NCBI GenBank assembly: GCA_035628915.1
Contig: DASPIW010000060.1
Location: 3,174 to 67,173, forward strand
Direction: 5' to 3'
From: JARBUG01 sp035628915
GTDB lineage: Bacteria; Bacillota; Sulfobacillia; Symbiobacteriales; Symbiobacteriaceae
Length of the DNA stretch: 64,000 nt
Positions 24,536 through 32,655 of this stretch are shown piece after piece. The translations under genes and the position numbers were made by a program. Numbering within the stretch: position 1 is the first letter of the stretch; every line of letters starts with the position of its first letter. The notes beneath the pieces were generated by a model, which saw only the letters and a program-made list of their open reading frames with translations, was not told the origin of the DNA and did not search any database.

Positions 24536-24613
24536 GCCTGCCACCCCTCTGGAATCCTCTGAGGTCTGTCCTGGAAGTAACCTTCCCTGCCGCGGGAAAT
24601 CGTAGTCACATGC

Positions 24614-24639
24614 AAAAAACGCACAACTTCCGTTGTGCG
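24614..24639 (-). terminator. terminator after tRNA-Trp
   Basis: CGCACAAC / GTTGTGCG stem followed by TTTTTTG on the minus strand, ten bases beyond the tRNA CCA end. Closes the rpmG-tRNA-Trp unit. Confidence 0.85.
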
Positions 24640-24649
24640 CCGTCCATAT

Positions 24650-24725
<76 letters not shown>

Positions 24726-24781
24726 ATAACGGCCGTCGCCAGCATTGTAGCACGGGCAACGGCATTAGATCCACACCACAC

Positions 24782-24946
24782 TCAGCGGGTTTCCCGATGG
24801 GCGGTATGGTGCCCGCACGTAGAGCAGTACTTCTTCAGCTCGATACGAGCAGAGTCGTTCTTCTTGTTCTTGTAGGTCGTGTAGTTACGCATCTTGCAGT
24901 CGGTGCAAGCCATGGTGATGATAACACGAGCGCCTGCCTTAGCCAC
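24782..24946 (-). CDS. rpmG: 50S ribosomal protein L33
   Basis: A 54-residue protein read from GTG (24946) with GGAGGTG upstream, beginning MAKAGARVIITMACTDCKMR. It has the zinc pairs CTDC and CSTC, so it is the zinc-binding (C+) form, with the L33 core YTTYKNKKNDSARIELKKYC. It is short and easily missed. It is the first gene of a unit with tRNA-Trp and has its own promoter. Confidence 0.95.
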   Translation of the reverse strand: MAKAGARVIITMACTDCKMRNYTTYKNKKNDSARIELKKYCSTCGHHTAHRETR

Positions 24947-25000
24947 TTAGCGACACCTCCCATCGAGAGGGATTGAGTTCCCTCGAAACCACGCTCATAT

Positions 25001-25029
25001 AAGTTACCACGCGCGATACCCCCTGTCAA
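25001..25029 (-). promoter_or_regulatory. promoter of rpmG-tRNA-Trp
   Basis: Minus-strand TTGACA (25024-25029), 17-bp spacer, TAACTT (25001-25006), about 50 nt before rpmG. Confidence 0.8.
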
Positions 25030-25070
25030 TATTGCGCATACGGAGGGTGTCGCGACCAGGGGACAAACGG

Positions 25071-25102
25071 CAGGCCGGAGAACCTTGCGATTCTCCGGCC
25101 TG
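25071..25102 (-). terminator. terminator after initiator tRNA
   Basis: A 12-bp stem CAGGCCGGAGAA / TTCTCCGGCCTG with an 8-nt loop, followed by CCGTTTGTC on the minus strand. The T-run is weak but the stem is strong and well placed. Confidence 0.7.
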
Positions 25103-25108
25103 TGTCGC

Positions 25109-25185
<77 letters not shown>

Positions 25186-25203
25186 GTGTGGAGGACGTAT
25201 TGA

Positions 25204-25232
25204 ATGATACTCCTCCGACCAGCGACAGTCAA
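25204..25232 (-). promoter_or_regulatory. promoter of the initiator tRNA
   Basis: Minus-strand TTGACT (25227-25232), 17-bp spacer, TATCAT (25204-25209), ending about 20 nt before the tRNA 5' end. Confidence 0.8.
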
Positions 25233-25386
25233 CCCTGGTTCGAGAATGCGTAAATTTGCCAATCATCATGGCTGCCCATCGACCATGGCGATGCCCTGGC
25301 CGGGGCAGTTGCGCGCCCGCCACAAGGTGATCAACGTCAAAAGGGCGAAGAGCACAGAAGTTGTGTGCACGAAAGGGGCGAGCCAG

Positions 25387-27198
25387 GTGGGCACATATAA
25401 GTTCGAGCAGTTTGCGGCCACCCGTCGAATCTCCGGGTTCCAGCCGGCACCGGACGGCAACTCGGTCTACTTCGTGGCCGATATCAGCGGGCAGTTCAAC
25501 CTGTGGCGGGTGCCTTCCCAGGGGGACTGGCCTGAGCAGCTTACGCTGTTCGCCAACGAGAGCGTCCGCGAAGCCGTCGTTTCCAAGGACAACAGCCAGA
25601 TCGCCTTTGTTGCTGATGTCAACGGTGACGAGCAGTACCAGGTCTATCGCATGGCGGCGCACGGCGGCTGGCCTGAGAGGATTACCGACCGGCCGGACGT
25701 GCAGCACGAGCTGGGCGCCATCTCGCCGGACGGGCGGTACTTGGCCTACTCCGGCAACGCCACCCTCCCGCAGGATGTCGACATTTACCTGCGGGACCTG
25801 ACCACCGGCGCGGTCCGCCAGCTAACCAAGGGCGGCAGCCTCATGTATGCGGTCAGTTTCTCGCCGGACGGCGGCCGGTTGCTGGCCGCGCAGATGATGT
25901 CCAACACGGACAGCGACCTGTGGCTGATCGACACGGCTACGGGAGAGGCCCGCAATCTGACCGAGCATGCGGGACGCCAGGCGAAGTATTTTCCGGGTCC
26001 GTGGCAGAGGGACGGCAAGGGCTTCTGGTTCTTCAGCGACGACGGGCGCGAATTCATGGCGGTGGGCTTCTATGACCTGGAGACCGACCACAAGGAGTAC
26101 GTGCTGACCGCGGCGTGGGATGTCGAGCAGATGGCGGTTTCGGCTGCTCACAACCTGATGGCCTATTGTGTCAATGTGGCCGGCAACAGCCAGTTGACGG
26201 TGCTCGATATGGCGAGCGGAAGTGAAGTGCCGCTGCCCGCGATGCCGAAGGGCGTCATCGGTGATATTCGCTTCGCAGGTGAAGATGGGCGCCGCCGCCT
26301 CTTCCTTTCGATGAACTGCTACAACCAGATGACCGCCGTCTACATCATCGACCTCGACCGGATGGATTTGAAGGTACTGACCCCGTCGATGCTGGGAAAC
26401 ATCCCGGACGAAGTCTTCGTTTCGCCGGAACTTGTTGAGTTTGAGGCTTTCGACGGCCTGAAAATTCCTGCTTGGCTCTACCGACCCCATGGCGTCAAAG
26501 CCGGCGAGCAGGTGCCGGCAGTCCTCTCCATTCACGGCGGACCGGAGACCCAGGAGCGCACGGAGTACCGCTACAACGGCTTCTACCAGTACTTGCTGAG
26601 CCAGGGCGTGGCCGTCCTGGCCCCGAACATCCGGGGGAGCACGGGCTTCGGCATCAGCTGGCAGAAGCGGATCCACAGGGACTGGGGCGGCGCCGACCTC
26701 AAGGACATGGAAGCCTGTGCGAAGTATCTGCAGTCGCTGGATTGGGTGGATAGCAGCAAGCTGGCGGTCTGGGGCGGCAGCTATGGCGGCTATGCCACGC
26801 TGAGCTGCGCTTCCCGCCTGCCGGACTATTGGGCCTGCGCCTGCGACTTCTGCGGGCCGGCCAATTTGATTACCTTCGTCAACAGCGTGCCGCCCCATTG
26901 GAAGCCCATGCTCAAGGCCTGGGTCGGCGACGCGGAGGAGGATCGGGATCTGCTGCTGGAGCGGTCGCCGATCACCTATGTCGACAGCATTCGTTCACCG
27001 TTGATGGTGGTGCAGGGGGCCATGGACCCGCGTGTGGTGAAGGCGGAGTCGGACCAGATGGTCGAACGCCTGCGGGAGCTTGGGCGCGAGGTTGACTATC
27101 TCGTTTTTGATGACGAGGGCCATGGGTTCACCCGGCGGACGAATCAGTTGAAAGGCTATCAGTTGATGGGCGAGTTCCTGCTGAAGCACCTGAAGTAG
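25387..27198 (+). CDS. S9-family prolyl oligopeptidase-like serine peptidase
   Basis: I chose the GTG of VGTYKFEQFAATRRISGFQ (603 residues) with AAAGGGGCGAG upstream; the frame is open further 5' but crosses the tRNA promoter. The N-terminal 350 residues form a WD/beta-propeller (repeated SPDGRY, SPDGGR turns). The C-terminal alpha/beta-hydrolase domain has the nucleophile GGSYGGYA, the acid VQGAMDPRV and the histidine DDEGHGF, plus the SIHGGPE oxyanion region. No signal peptide, so probably a cytoplasmic oligopeptidase or acylaminoacyl-peptidase. Single gene with its own terminator. Confidence 0.92.
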   Translation: MGTYKFEQFAATRRISGFQPAPDGNSVYFVADISGQFNLWRVPSQGDWPEQLTLFANESVREAVVSKDNSQIAFVADVNGDEQYQVYRMAAHGGWPERITDRPDVQHELGAISPDGRYLAYSGNATLPQDVDIYLRDLTTGAVRQLTKGGSLMYAVSFSPDGGRLLAAQMMSNTDSDLWLIDTATGEARNLTEHAGRQAKYFPGPWQRDGKGFWFFSDDGREFMAVGFYDLETDHKEYVLTAAWDVEQMAVSAAHNLMAYCVNVAGNSQLTVLDMASGSEVPLPAMPKGVIGDIRFAGEDGRRRLFLSMNCYNQMTAVYIIDLDRMDLKVLTPSMLGNIPDEVFVSPELVEFEAFDGLKIPAWLYRPHGVKAGEQVPAVLSIHGGPETQERTEYRYNGFYQYLLSQGVAVLAPNIRGSTGFGISWQKRIHRDWGGADLKDMEACAKYLQSLDWVDSSKLAVWGGSYGGYATLSCASRLPDYWACACDFCGPANLITFVNSVPPHWKPMLKAWVGDAEEDRDLLLERSPITYVDSIRSPLMVVQGAMDPRVVKAESDQMVERLRELGREVDYLVFDDEGHGFTRRTNQLKGYQLMGEFLLKHLK

Positions 27199-27213
27199 CC
27201 TGGATGGACGCAG

Positions 27214-27248
27214 CGAGCCCTCCGCGGTGGAGGGCTCGGATTTTTTTC
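27214..27248 (+). terminator. terminator of the S9 peptidase gene
   Basis: CGAGCCCTCC / GGAGGGCTCG stem with a 5-nt loop followed by GATTTTTTT. Confidence 0.9.
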
Positions 27249-27258
27249 GAACAAGGTG

Positions 27259-27289
27259 TTGACCCTCACGTAACGTGATAGTTTAGGGT
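27259..27289 (+). promoter_or_regulatory. MerR-type promoter with 19-bp spacer
   Basis: TTGACC (27259-27264) and TAGGGT (27284-27289) are separated by 19 bp, the overlong spacing that MerR-family activators correct by DNA distortion. The spacer is bracketed by ACCCT and AGGGT. It lies 20 nt before the MerR-family gene, so it is probably self-activated. Confidence 0.7.
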
Positions 27290-27309
27290 AAAGACGTGGA
27301 GGTGATCAC

Positions 27310-28056
27310 ATGGCGCACACGGTCAAGGCGGTCGCTGATATTGCCGGCATCAGCGTCCGCACGCTGCACCACTACGACGAAATCGGGCTGCTCAAGCCCG
27401 CCAAGGTGAACGCCTCCGGCTACCGGCTCTATACGCAGGGGGATCTGGAGCGGCTGCAGCAGGTTCTCTTCTTTAAGGAGCTCGGTTTTGGCCTCACGGA
27501 TATCAAGGAGATCATCGACAGTCCGGACTTTGACCGAAAGAACGCCCTACTGCAGCACAAGCAGCTTCTGCTGGAAAAGCAGGACCGCATCAGGAAGTTG
27601 ATCGAGTCAGTCGACCGGACACTAGACTCAATTGAAAGGGGAATTCACATGGACGAAAAGGAACTGTTCGACGGATTCGACCCGTACGCGGAAGAGGCCA
27701 AGCAGCGCTGGGGCCACAGCGAGGAGTTCAAGGAGTCGGTCCGGCGGACCAAGAAGTATACCAAGGCCGACTGGGCGCAAATCCAGCAGGAAGGCGCCGA
27801 AGTTTATGAGGGTCTGGTGAGCGTCATGGACCGCGACCCGGCTGACCCTGAGGTGCAGGCTTGGATCGCCAGGCACCACGAGCAGATCAACAAGTGGTTC
27901 TATCAGTGCTCCACGCTGGTCTACCGGAACCTGGGCATCATGTACGTCGATGACGAGCGGTTCACGGCGAATATCGACAAGTACAAGCCGGGTCTGGCGC
28001 TGTTCATGCGGGGCGCCATGGCTGTGTACTGCGACCGGCTGGAAGGCAAGGCTTAG
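27310..28056 (+). CDS. TipA-like MerR-family regulator
   Basis: The 248-residue protein has a MerR DNA-binding domain (VKAVADIAGISVRTLHHYDEIGLLKP...GYRLYTQGDLERLQQVLFFKELGF, residues 4-75), a dimerisation coiled coil (about 85-115), and a C-terminal TipAS domain (about 130-245, with RWGHSEEFKESVRRTKKYTKADW and HHEQINKWFYQCS). TipAS binds thiopeptide antibiotics in actinomycetes; close relatives also bind other drugs. An internal ATG (MDEKELFDGF, 27650) preceded by AAAGGGG could give the drug-binding domain alone, as known for tipA. No resistance gene adjoins it. Confidence 0.88.
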   Translation: MAHTVKAVADIAGISVRTLHHYDEIGLLKPAKVNASGYRLYTQGDLERLQQVLFFKELGFGLTDIKEIIDSPDFDRKNALLQHKQLLLEKQDRIRKLIESVDRTLDSIERGIHMDEKELFDGFDPYAEEAKQRWGHSEEFKESVRRTKKYTKADWAQIQQEGAEVYEGLVSVMDRDPADPEVQAWIARHHEQINKWFYQCSTLVYRNLGIMYVDDERFTANIDKYKPGLALFMRGAMAVYCDRLEGKA

Positions 28057-28071
28057 GTGTCGGGCCTGATG

Positions 28072-28109
28072 AAAAGCGGGTGACGGTGTTCGTGCCGTCA
28101 CCCGCTTTT
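28072..28109. terminator. bidirectional terminator between tipA-like and azlD
   Basis: A perfect 15-bp stem, AAAAGCGGGTGACGG / CCGTCACCCGCTTTT with an 8-nt loop, between two converging genes. Confidence 0.85.
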
Positions 28110-28110
28110 G

Positions 28111-28422
28111 TCATTTGAGGAGTGTAACCGCCAGCAGTACGGCCAGCCCGGCTGCGAGGCCGGCAAACATCCGGCGGGAGAGCATTGTCACGACCAGCGT
28201 CGCGAGAAACGGAGCCTGTTCCCAGCCGGGCACCGCCAGGCGCCCCTCGGGCATGAGAATGGCCGGCGCCACCATGGCACTCAGCACCGCCGGCGCCACG
28301 TACTTGAGCCAGCGCTGGACGCCCGGCGATATGCGGTCCTTCATCAGGAGGAGCGGCAGCGCTTTGGGCAGATAGACGGCCAGAATCATGATGCCGACGA
28401 CGGCAAGGTCGCGGGTGTTCAT
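28111..28422 (-). CDS. azlD: branched-chain amino acid exporter small subunit AzlD
   Basis: A 103-residue membrane protein, MNTRDLAVVGIMILAVYLPKALPLLLM. It has the family pattern of about four hydrophobic segments and WLKYVAPAVLSAMVAPAILMP. It works with AzlC to export branched-chain amino acids or analogues. Its ATG overlaps the azlC stop (ATGA), showing translational coupling. Its start lies inside a longer in-frame reading that is antisense-like upstream and was trimmed. Confidence 0.85.
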   Translation of the reverse strand: MNTRDLAVVGIMILAVYLPKALPLLLMKDRISPGVQRWLKYVAPAVLSAMVAPAILMPEGRLAVPGWEQAPFLATLVVTMLSRRMFAGLAAGLAVLLAVTLLK

Positions 28423-29111
28423 GCGCGTTCCTCCCCGGGGAGCAGCCGCTCCAGGAGGGGACCGGCCAGGCTGGCGAGTAGGCCTGCGACAATCACGTAC
28501 CAGCCCCCGGGCAGGTACAGCCGCCCCGCCACGGCAAGAATGGCGCCCAGAACCGCGACCACAGCGGCCGGGCGGGTCGTGGAGCAAAGGACTGCCAAAG
28601 CGAGGAAGACAATCGGGAAGACCGCGTTCAGCGGTCCGGTCCAGGCCGCGGGCACCTGGGCGGCGAAAAATGCCCCCGCAGCGGTGCCTGCAATCCATGG
28701 AATGTATATCGGCACGAACGACCCGGCCAGATAGTCTGGCTCCATTTGCCCACTTCGCCGGGAGATGACGAGCGCGTAGTTTTCGTCAGTAATGCCGAAG
28801 GCGAGCAGGGCCCGCAACCAGAGGGGGGCGCCCGCAAGCCGGGGTGCCATGGAGGCGGTCATGAGCGAGAAGCGGAGGCTGAGTACCAGGGTGCTCAGCC
28901 CGACCAGCAAGCCGTTCGTGTGCCAGAGCGGCAGCGCGGCGAACTGGCCCGAGCCGGACCAGACGAAGATCGACATGGCGGTCGCGACCCACGGGCTTAT
29001 GCCCACGGCACGGCTGCTTGCGCCAAAGATAGCGCCCAGGATGGCGACGCTGGGCACGAAGGTCAGTCCATCTCTGAGGCCGGTGCCAACCCGACGTATG
29101 TTCCACTCCAT
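28419..29111 (-). CDS. azlC: branched-chain amino acid exporter AzlC
   Basis: The 230-residue membrane protein has the family opening GLRDGLTFVPSVAILGAIFGASSRAVGISPWVATAMSI and the segment WSGSGQFAALPL, with FGITDENYALV in the middle. AzlC/YgaZ forms the larger subunit of the exporter with AzlD. AGGAGG lies 12 nt before the ATG, a little far. It stands next to a branched-chain-type importer operon, so import and export of similar compounds may both be encoded here. Confidence 0.88.
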   Translation of the reverse strand: MEWNIRRVGTGLRDGLTFVPSVAILGAIFGASSRAVGISPWVATAMSIFVWSGSGQFAALPLWHTNGLLVGLSTLVLSLRFSLMTASMAPRLAGAPLWLRALLAFGITDENYALVISRRSGQMEPDYLAGSFVPIYIPWIAGTAAGAFFAAQVPAAWTGPLNAVFPIVFLALAVLCSTTRPAAVVAVLGAILAVAGRLYLPGGWYVIVAGLLASLAGPLLERLLPGEERA

Positions 29112-29186
29112 GGGTAAGAACAGCCTCCTGCACAGGGAAACTAACCATCATTCTATCACCATCATCCTGATATTACAGTACCGAAC

Positions 29187-29224
29187 GAAAGGCCCCCGGC
29201 GGCAGCACGCGCCGGAGGCCTTTC
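29187..29224 (-). terminator. terminator of the liv operon
   Basis: GAAAGGCC and CCGGCG pair with CGCCGG and GGCCTTTC with a one-base bulge. The minus strand ends in CTTTCGTTC, directly after the livF stop. Confidence 0.75.
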
Positions 29225-29227
29225 TCT

Positions 29228-29932
29228 TTATCCGCCAAGGTAAATGCGTTTGACTTCCGGATTCTGCCGGAGTTCCTCGGCCGGGCCCTCCATGACCAGG
29301 CGCCCGACGTCGAGTATGTACGCGTAATGCGCCACCCGCAGGGCCAGGTTGGCGTTCTGCTCCACGAGGAGCACCGCTGTACCTTCATCGTTGACCTGTT
29401 TGAGGATCTCGAAAATCTCCCGGACGATGAGCGGGGCGAGGCCCAGGGAGGGTTCGTCCAGCAGGAGGAGCTTGGGGCGGGCCATGAGGGCTCGGCCAAT
29501 GGCGAGCATCTGCTGCTCGCCGCCACTGAGCGTAGCGGCCAGCTGGTTGATGCGCTCAGCCAGCCGGGGGAAGAGCTTCAGCACCCAGTCCAGGTCACGC
29601 CTGACACCCGGAGCGTCCTTGCGTGTGTAGGCGCCCAGCCGGAGGTTCTCGAGTACGGAGAGGTGGGTGAAAATCTGCCGACTTTCCGGGGAGATGCCAA
29701 TGCCCAGTGGGATGATTGAGGCGGTGCCCAGGCGGGTCAGGTCATGCCCGTCGAAGGTCGCCGTACCGGTACTCGGACGGAGCAGACCGGTGACTACTTT
29801 GAGCGTCGAAGTCTTGCCCGCGCCGTTTGCGCCGAGCAAGGTGACGATTCTCCGGTCGGCTACATCGAGGGAGACGCCTTCGAGGGCCCGGATTTTCCCG
29901 TAGGAAGCGCTGACGTTCTGCAGGCTAAGCAT
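29228..29932 (-). CDS. livF: ABC transporter ATPase, LivF type
   Basis: From MLSLQNVSASYGKIRALEGV the protein has 234 residues. Walker A GANGAGKTST, signature LSGGEQQMLAIGRALM, Walker B LLLLDEPSLGLAP and H-loop region LVEQNANLAL are intact. LivF is the second ATPase of hydrophobic amino acid importers. The start overlaps the livG end by 8 nt. Last gene of the ten-gene operon. Confidence 0.93.
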   Translation of the reverse strand: MLSLQNVSASYGKIRALEGVSLDVADRRIVTLLGANGAGKTSTLKVVTGLLRPSTGTATFDGHDLTRLGTASIIPLGIGISPESRQIFTHLSVLENLRLGAYTRKDAPGVRRDLDWVLKLFPRLAERINQLAATLSGGEQQMLAIGRALMARPKLLLLDEPSLGLAPLIVREIFEILKQVNDEGTAVLLVEQNANLALRVAHYAYILDVGRLVMEGPAEELRQNPEVKRIYLGG

Positions 29933-30710
29933 GGGCGGCCTCCTCCTCCTCGCCGAGGTACGCCTTGATGACGGCAGGGTTATTCTGTACTTGAGCCGGA
30001 CTGCCGTCGGCGATCTTGCGGCCAAACTCCATGACGGTGATGTACTCGCACACCGACATAACCAGCGGCATGTCGTGCTCGACCAGCAGTACGGTGGTCT
30101 TGTAGCGGTCGCGCATGGTGCGGATGAGTTCGCCCAACTCGTGTGTTTCGCCCTGGTTCATCCCGGCAGCGGGCTCGTCCAGGAGGATTAGCTTCGGGCC
30201 GCTGACCAGCGCCCGGGCAAACTCGACCCGCTTCTGAATTCCGTAGGGCAGGAACTGCGGGAAGGCGTCCTTGTACTGAGCGACACCAAGAAACTGCAGC
30301 ACTTCAAGGGCCCTCTCCCGCGCGGCTTTCTCCTGCGTGCGCACGTTAGGCAGCAGCGCTCCGAGCAGCGAGGGGAAGAGTCCATAGCGGAAGTTGTGGT
30401 GCTGCCCGACCATCAGGTTGTCCCAGACCGAGAGGCCCTTGAACAGCTCCACGTTCTGGAACGTGCGGGCGATGCCACGGTCGATGATCTCATGAGGCTG
30501 TGCCCGCAGCAAGTCCTTCCCTGCAAATGTGGCGGTGCCTTCGACCGGATCGTAATACCGGCTCAGCACGTTGAAGACCGTCGACTTGCCGGCGCCGTTG
30601 GGGCCGATCAAGCCGTGAATGGTGCCGTCGGCCACGGACAGGTCGAGCCGGTTGACGGCGACCAGTCCGCCGAACTTTACCGTAATGCCTTGCAGTTCAA
30701 GGATGGCCAT
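29925..30710 (-). CDS. livG: ABC transporter ATPase, LivG type
   Basis: The 261-residue ATPase has Walker A GPNGAGKST, the LivG-type insert around RTFQNVELFKGLSVWDNLMVGQHHN, a degenerate signature (FLPYGIQKRVEFARAL) and Walker B LILLDEPAAGMNQGE. Its length and the YLGEE C-terminus fit LivG/BraF. One nucleotide separates it from livM. Confidence 0.93.
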   Translation of the reverse strand: MAILELQGITVKFGGLVAVNRLDLSVADGTIHGLIGPNGAGKSTVFNVLSRYYDPVEGTATFAGKDLLRAQPHEIIDRGIARTFQNVELFKGLSVWDNLMVGQHHNFRYGLFPSLLGALLPNVRTQEKAARERALEVLQFLGVAQYKDAFPQFLPYGIQKRVEFARALVSGPKLILLDEPAAGMNQGETHELGELIRTMRDRYKTTVLLVEHDMPLVMSVCEYITVMEFGRKIADGSPAQVQNNPAVIKAYLGEEEEAAHA

Positions 30711-30711
30711 G

Positions 30712-31719
30712 CTACTTCACCCCCCTGGCGGCGACGAGGGTTTTCGCCTTGCGCCAAAGGTCCACGAGGCCCATCGGCAGATAGAGGACCACGAGGATCA
30801 GGATGATGCCCGTCAGCACCTGGTTGAAGTTCTTGAAGACATTTTGCAGGAAGTGCGACTGCTCGAAGGCGCCGGACCGTTGCAGGGCGATGGAGACGCG
30901 CTCTGTCAGCTTGGGCAGGAAGGACATGAAGACGGCGCCCACGATGGAGCCGTTGACGGATGCCAGCCCGCCCAGGCAGATGATGGTGAACAGCTCCATA
31001 GAGATGCCCAGCCCGAAGTCATGCGGGGAGATGTAGTTGATCAGGTGAGCATAGAGGCTGCCGCCGATGCCGGCATAGAACGCCGACAGGGCGAAGGCCT
31101 GGGTCTTGTACTTGGTCAGACTGATGCCCATCGCCTGCGCCGCCACTTCGCTGTCGCGCACAGCGACGAACGCCCGCCCCGTGCGGCTCTTGACGACGTT
31201 GACGGCCATGCCGGCCAGAAGCCAAAGGACGATGAGTATCAGGTAATAGTAAGGCCGGTCTTCCCGGAAGCTGAGGCCAAACAGGTACGGCGCCGCCGGC
31301 TTGACACCCGTCCAGCCGCCGGTCAGCGACTCCCAGATGTTGAGCAACTGTGGGACCGCCACCCCGAAGCCCAGAGTGGCGATGGCCAGGTAGTGGCCGG
31401 AGAGTCTTAATGCCGGGAAGCCCAAGGCGTAGCCGACTACACCGGCAACCAGGCCTGCGGCGGGAAGGGCGCCCCAGAAGGGGATGCCTGCGAATTTCGT
31501 CAGCCCGTAGGAAGTGAACGCGCCGACCGCCATGAAGGCGGCATGGCCGATGGAGATCTGCCCGGCAAAGCCGGTCAGGAGGTTGAGACCGATCGCCATG
31601 ATGGCGAAAATCAGCGCCCGGTTGAGCAGCAGGACCAACCAGCTCCACTCGGATCCCAGCACCTGGGGCAGCACCAGCAAGACCGCCAGGCCCACCAACG
31701 CGGGCAGTTGCTTGACCAT
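30712..31719 (-). CDS. livM: ABC transporter permease, LivM type
   Basis: A 335-residue permease with about ten hydrophobic segments. It has the LivM hallmarks LLTGFAGQISIGHAAFMAVGAFTSY and KTQAFALSAFYAGIGGSLYAHL, and GGLASVNGSIVGAVFM before the C-terminal helices. It forms the membrane channel with LivH. The spacing of 3 nt to livH indicates coupling. Confidence 0.93.
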   Translation of the reverse strand: MVKQLPALVGLAVLLVLPQVLGSEWSWLVLLLNRALIFAIMAIGLNLLTGFAGQISIGHAAFMAVGAFTSYGLTKFAGIPFWGALPAAGLVAGVVGYALGFPALRLSGHYLAIATLGFGVAVPQLLNIWESLTGGWTGVKPAAPYLFGLSFREDRPYYYLILIVLWLLAGMAVNVVKSRTGRAFVAVRDSEVAAQAMGISLTKYKTQAFALSAFYAGIGGSLYAHLINYISPHDFGLGISMELFTIICLGGLASVNGSIVGAVFMSFLPKLTERVSIALQRSGAFEQSHFLQNVFKNFNQVLTGIILILVVLYLPMGLVDLWRKAKTLVAARGVK

Positions 31720-31722
31720 GGG

Positions 31723-32592
31723 CTACACCTTCTTCTTCTGAATGGTGCCGAGCAGGCCGGCAGGGCGGATGACGAGCACGAGCACAATCAGGCCAAAGGC
31801 AAACGGGGTCTGCAGTTGCGAGTTCCACTGACCAACGAGATTCTCCAGGACGCCCAGGGTCAGCCCGCCGATGACGGCGCCCGGGAGCGAAGTGAACCCG
31901 CCCAGGACGCCCGCGGTGAACGCCTTGATCTGCATGCTGGCCATCATGTTGATGTCGAGGTTGGTGACCGGGGCGATCAGAATGCCGGCGGTGGCGGCCA
32001 GGACGCCGCCGAGGCCCCAGGTGAGGGCCAGGATCCGGTCGGTCGGTACGCCCATGAGCTTCGCCGCCACCCGGTTTTCGGCCACGGCCCGCATGGCAAT
32101 GCCGAGCATGGAGTACTTGAACAGCAGGAAGAACACGAGCATGACGATGACCGCCACGCCCATGTTTAGCGCGTTCTGCATTGTGAAGATGATGCCGCCC
32201 CAGTTGATGGGCGCCCCACTCACGGCTGCGGGAAAGGGCTGCAGTTCGTAGCCCCAGATCCATCCGGCAACGCCGTTGATGATCTGGTAGAGGCCAAGCG
32301 TGGCGATGAGCACGCTGATCAGCGGCGCCCGGGCCAGGGGGCGGAGTACCACCCGTTCTATGGCGGCGCCGAAGAGCGCCGCAAAGGCGAGCGCCAGCAG
32401 GAAGGCGCCCCAGTATGGAATTCCGGCGGACGTGAGCAGCGAGAATGCGACAAACGTCCCGAACATGGCCATCTCGCCCTGGGCAAAGTTGACCACGTCG
32501 GACGTCTTGAAAATCAGCACGAGACCCAGGGCAGCCAGGGCATACAGGGAGCCCGTCGCCAGGCCGCTGATGATCTGCTGGGCCACTATCAT
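31723..32592 (-). CDS. livH: ABC transporter permease, LivH type
   Basis: A 289-residue permease with eight or so membrane segments. The LivH pattern LATGSLYALAALGLVLIFKTSDVVNFAQGEMAMFGTF opens the protein, and GGFTSLPGAVIGGLTLGVLENL lies near the end. It follows the binding-protein gene after a 63-nt gap that contains a strong hairpin. Confidence 0.93.
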   Translation of the reverse strand: MIVAQQIISGLATGSLYALAALGLVLIFKTSDVVNFAQGEMAMFGTFVAFSLLTSAGIPYWGAFLLALAFAALFGAAIERVVLRPLARAPLISVLIATLGLYQIINGVAGWIWGYELQPFPAAVSGAPINWGGIIFTMQNALNMGVAVIVMLVFFLLFKYSMLGIAMRAVAENRVAAKLMGVPTDRILALTWGLGGVLAATAGILIAPVTNLDINMMASMQIKAFTAGVLGGFTSLPGAVIGGLTLGVLENLVGQWNSQLQTPFAFGLIVLVLVIRPAGLLGTIQKKKV

Positions 32593-32615
32593 TAGCTACA
32601 CCCTCCCGGGGGCTC

Positions 32616-32640
32616 GGGGGGAGGAGCGCCTCCTCCCCCC
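32616..32640 (-). repeat. hairpin between binding-protein gene and permease
   Basis: An 11-bp stem GGGGGGAGGAG / CTCCTCCCCCC with a 3-nt loop, right after the binding-protein stop, without a T-run. Such hairpins usually protect the abundant binding-protein mRNA and reduce expression of the permease genes. Confidence 0.6.
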
Positions 32641-32655
32641 TGCCTCAGGTCTCTG

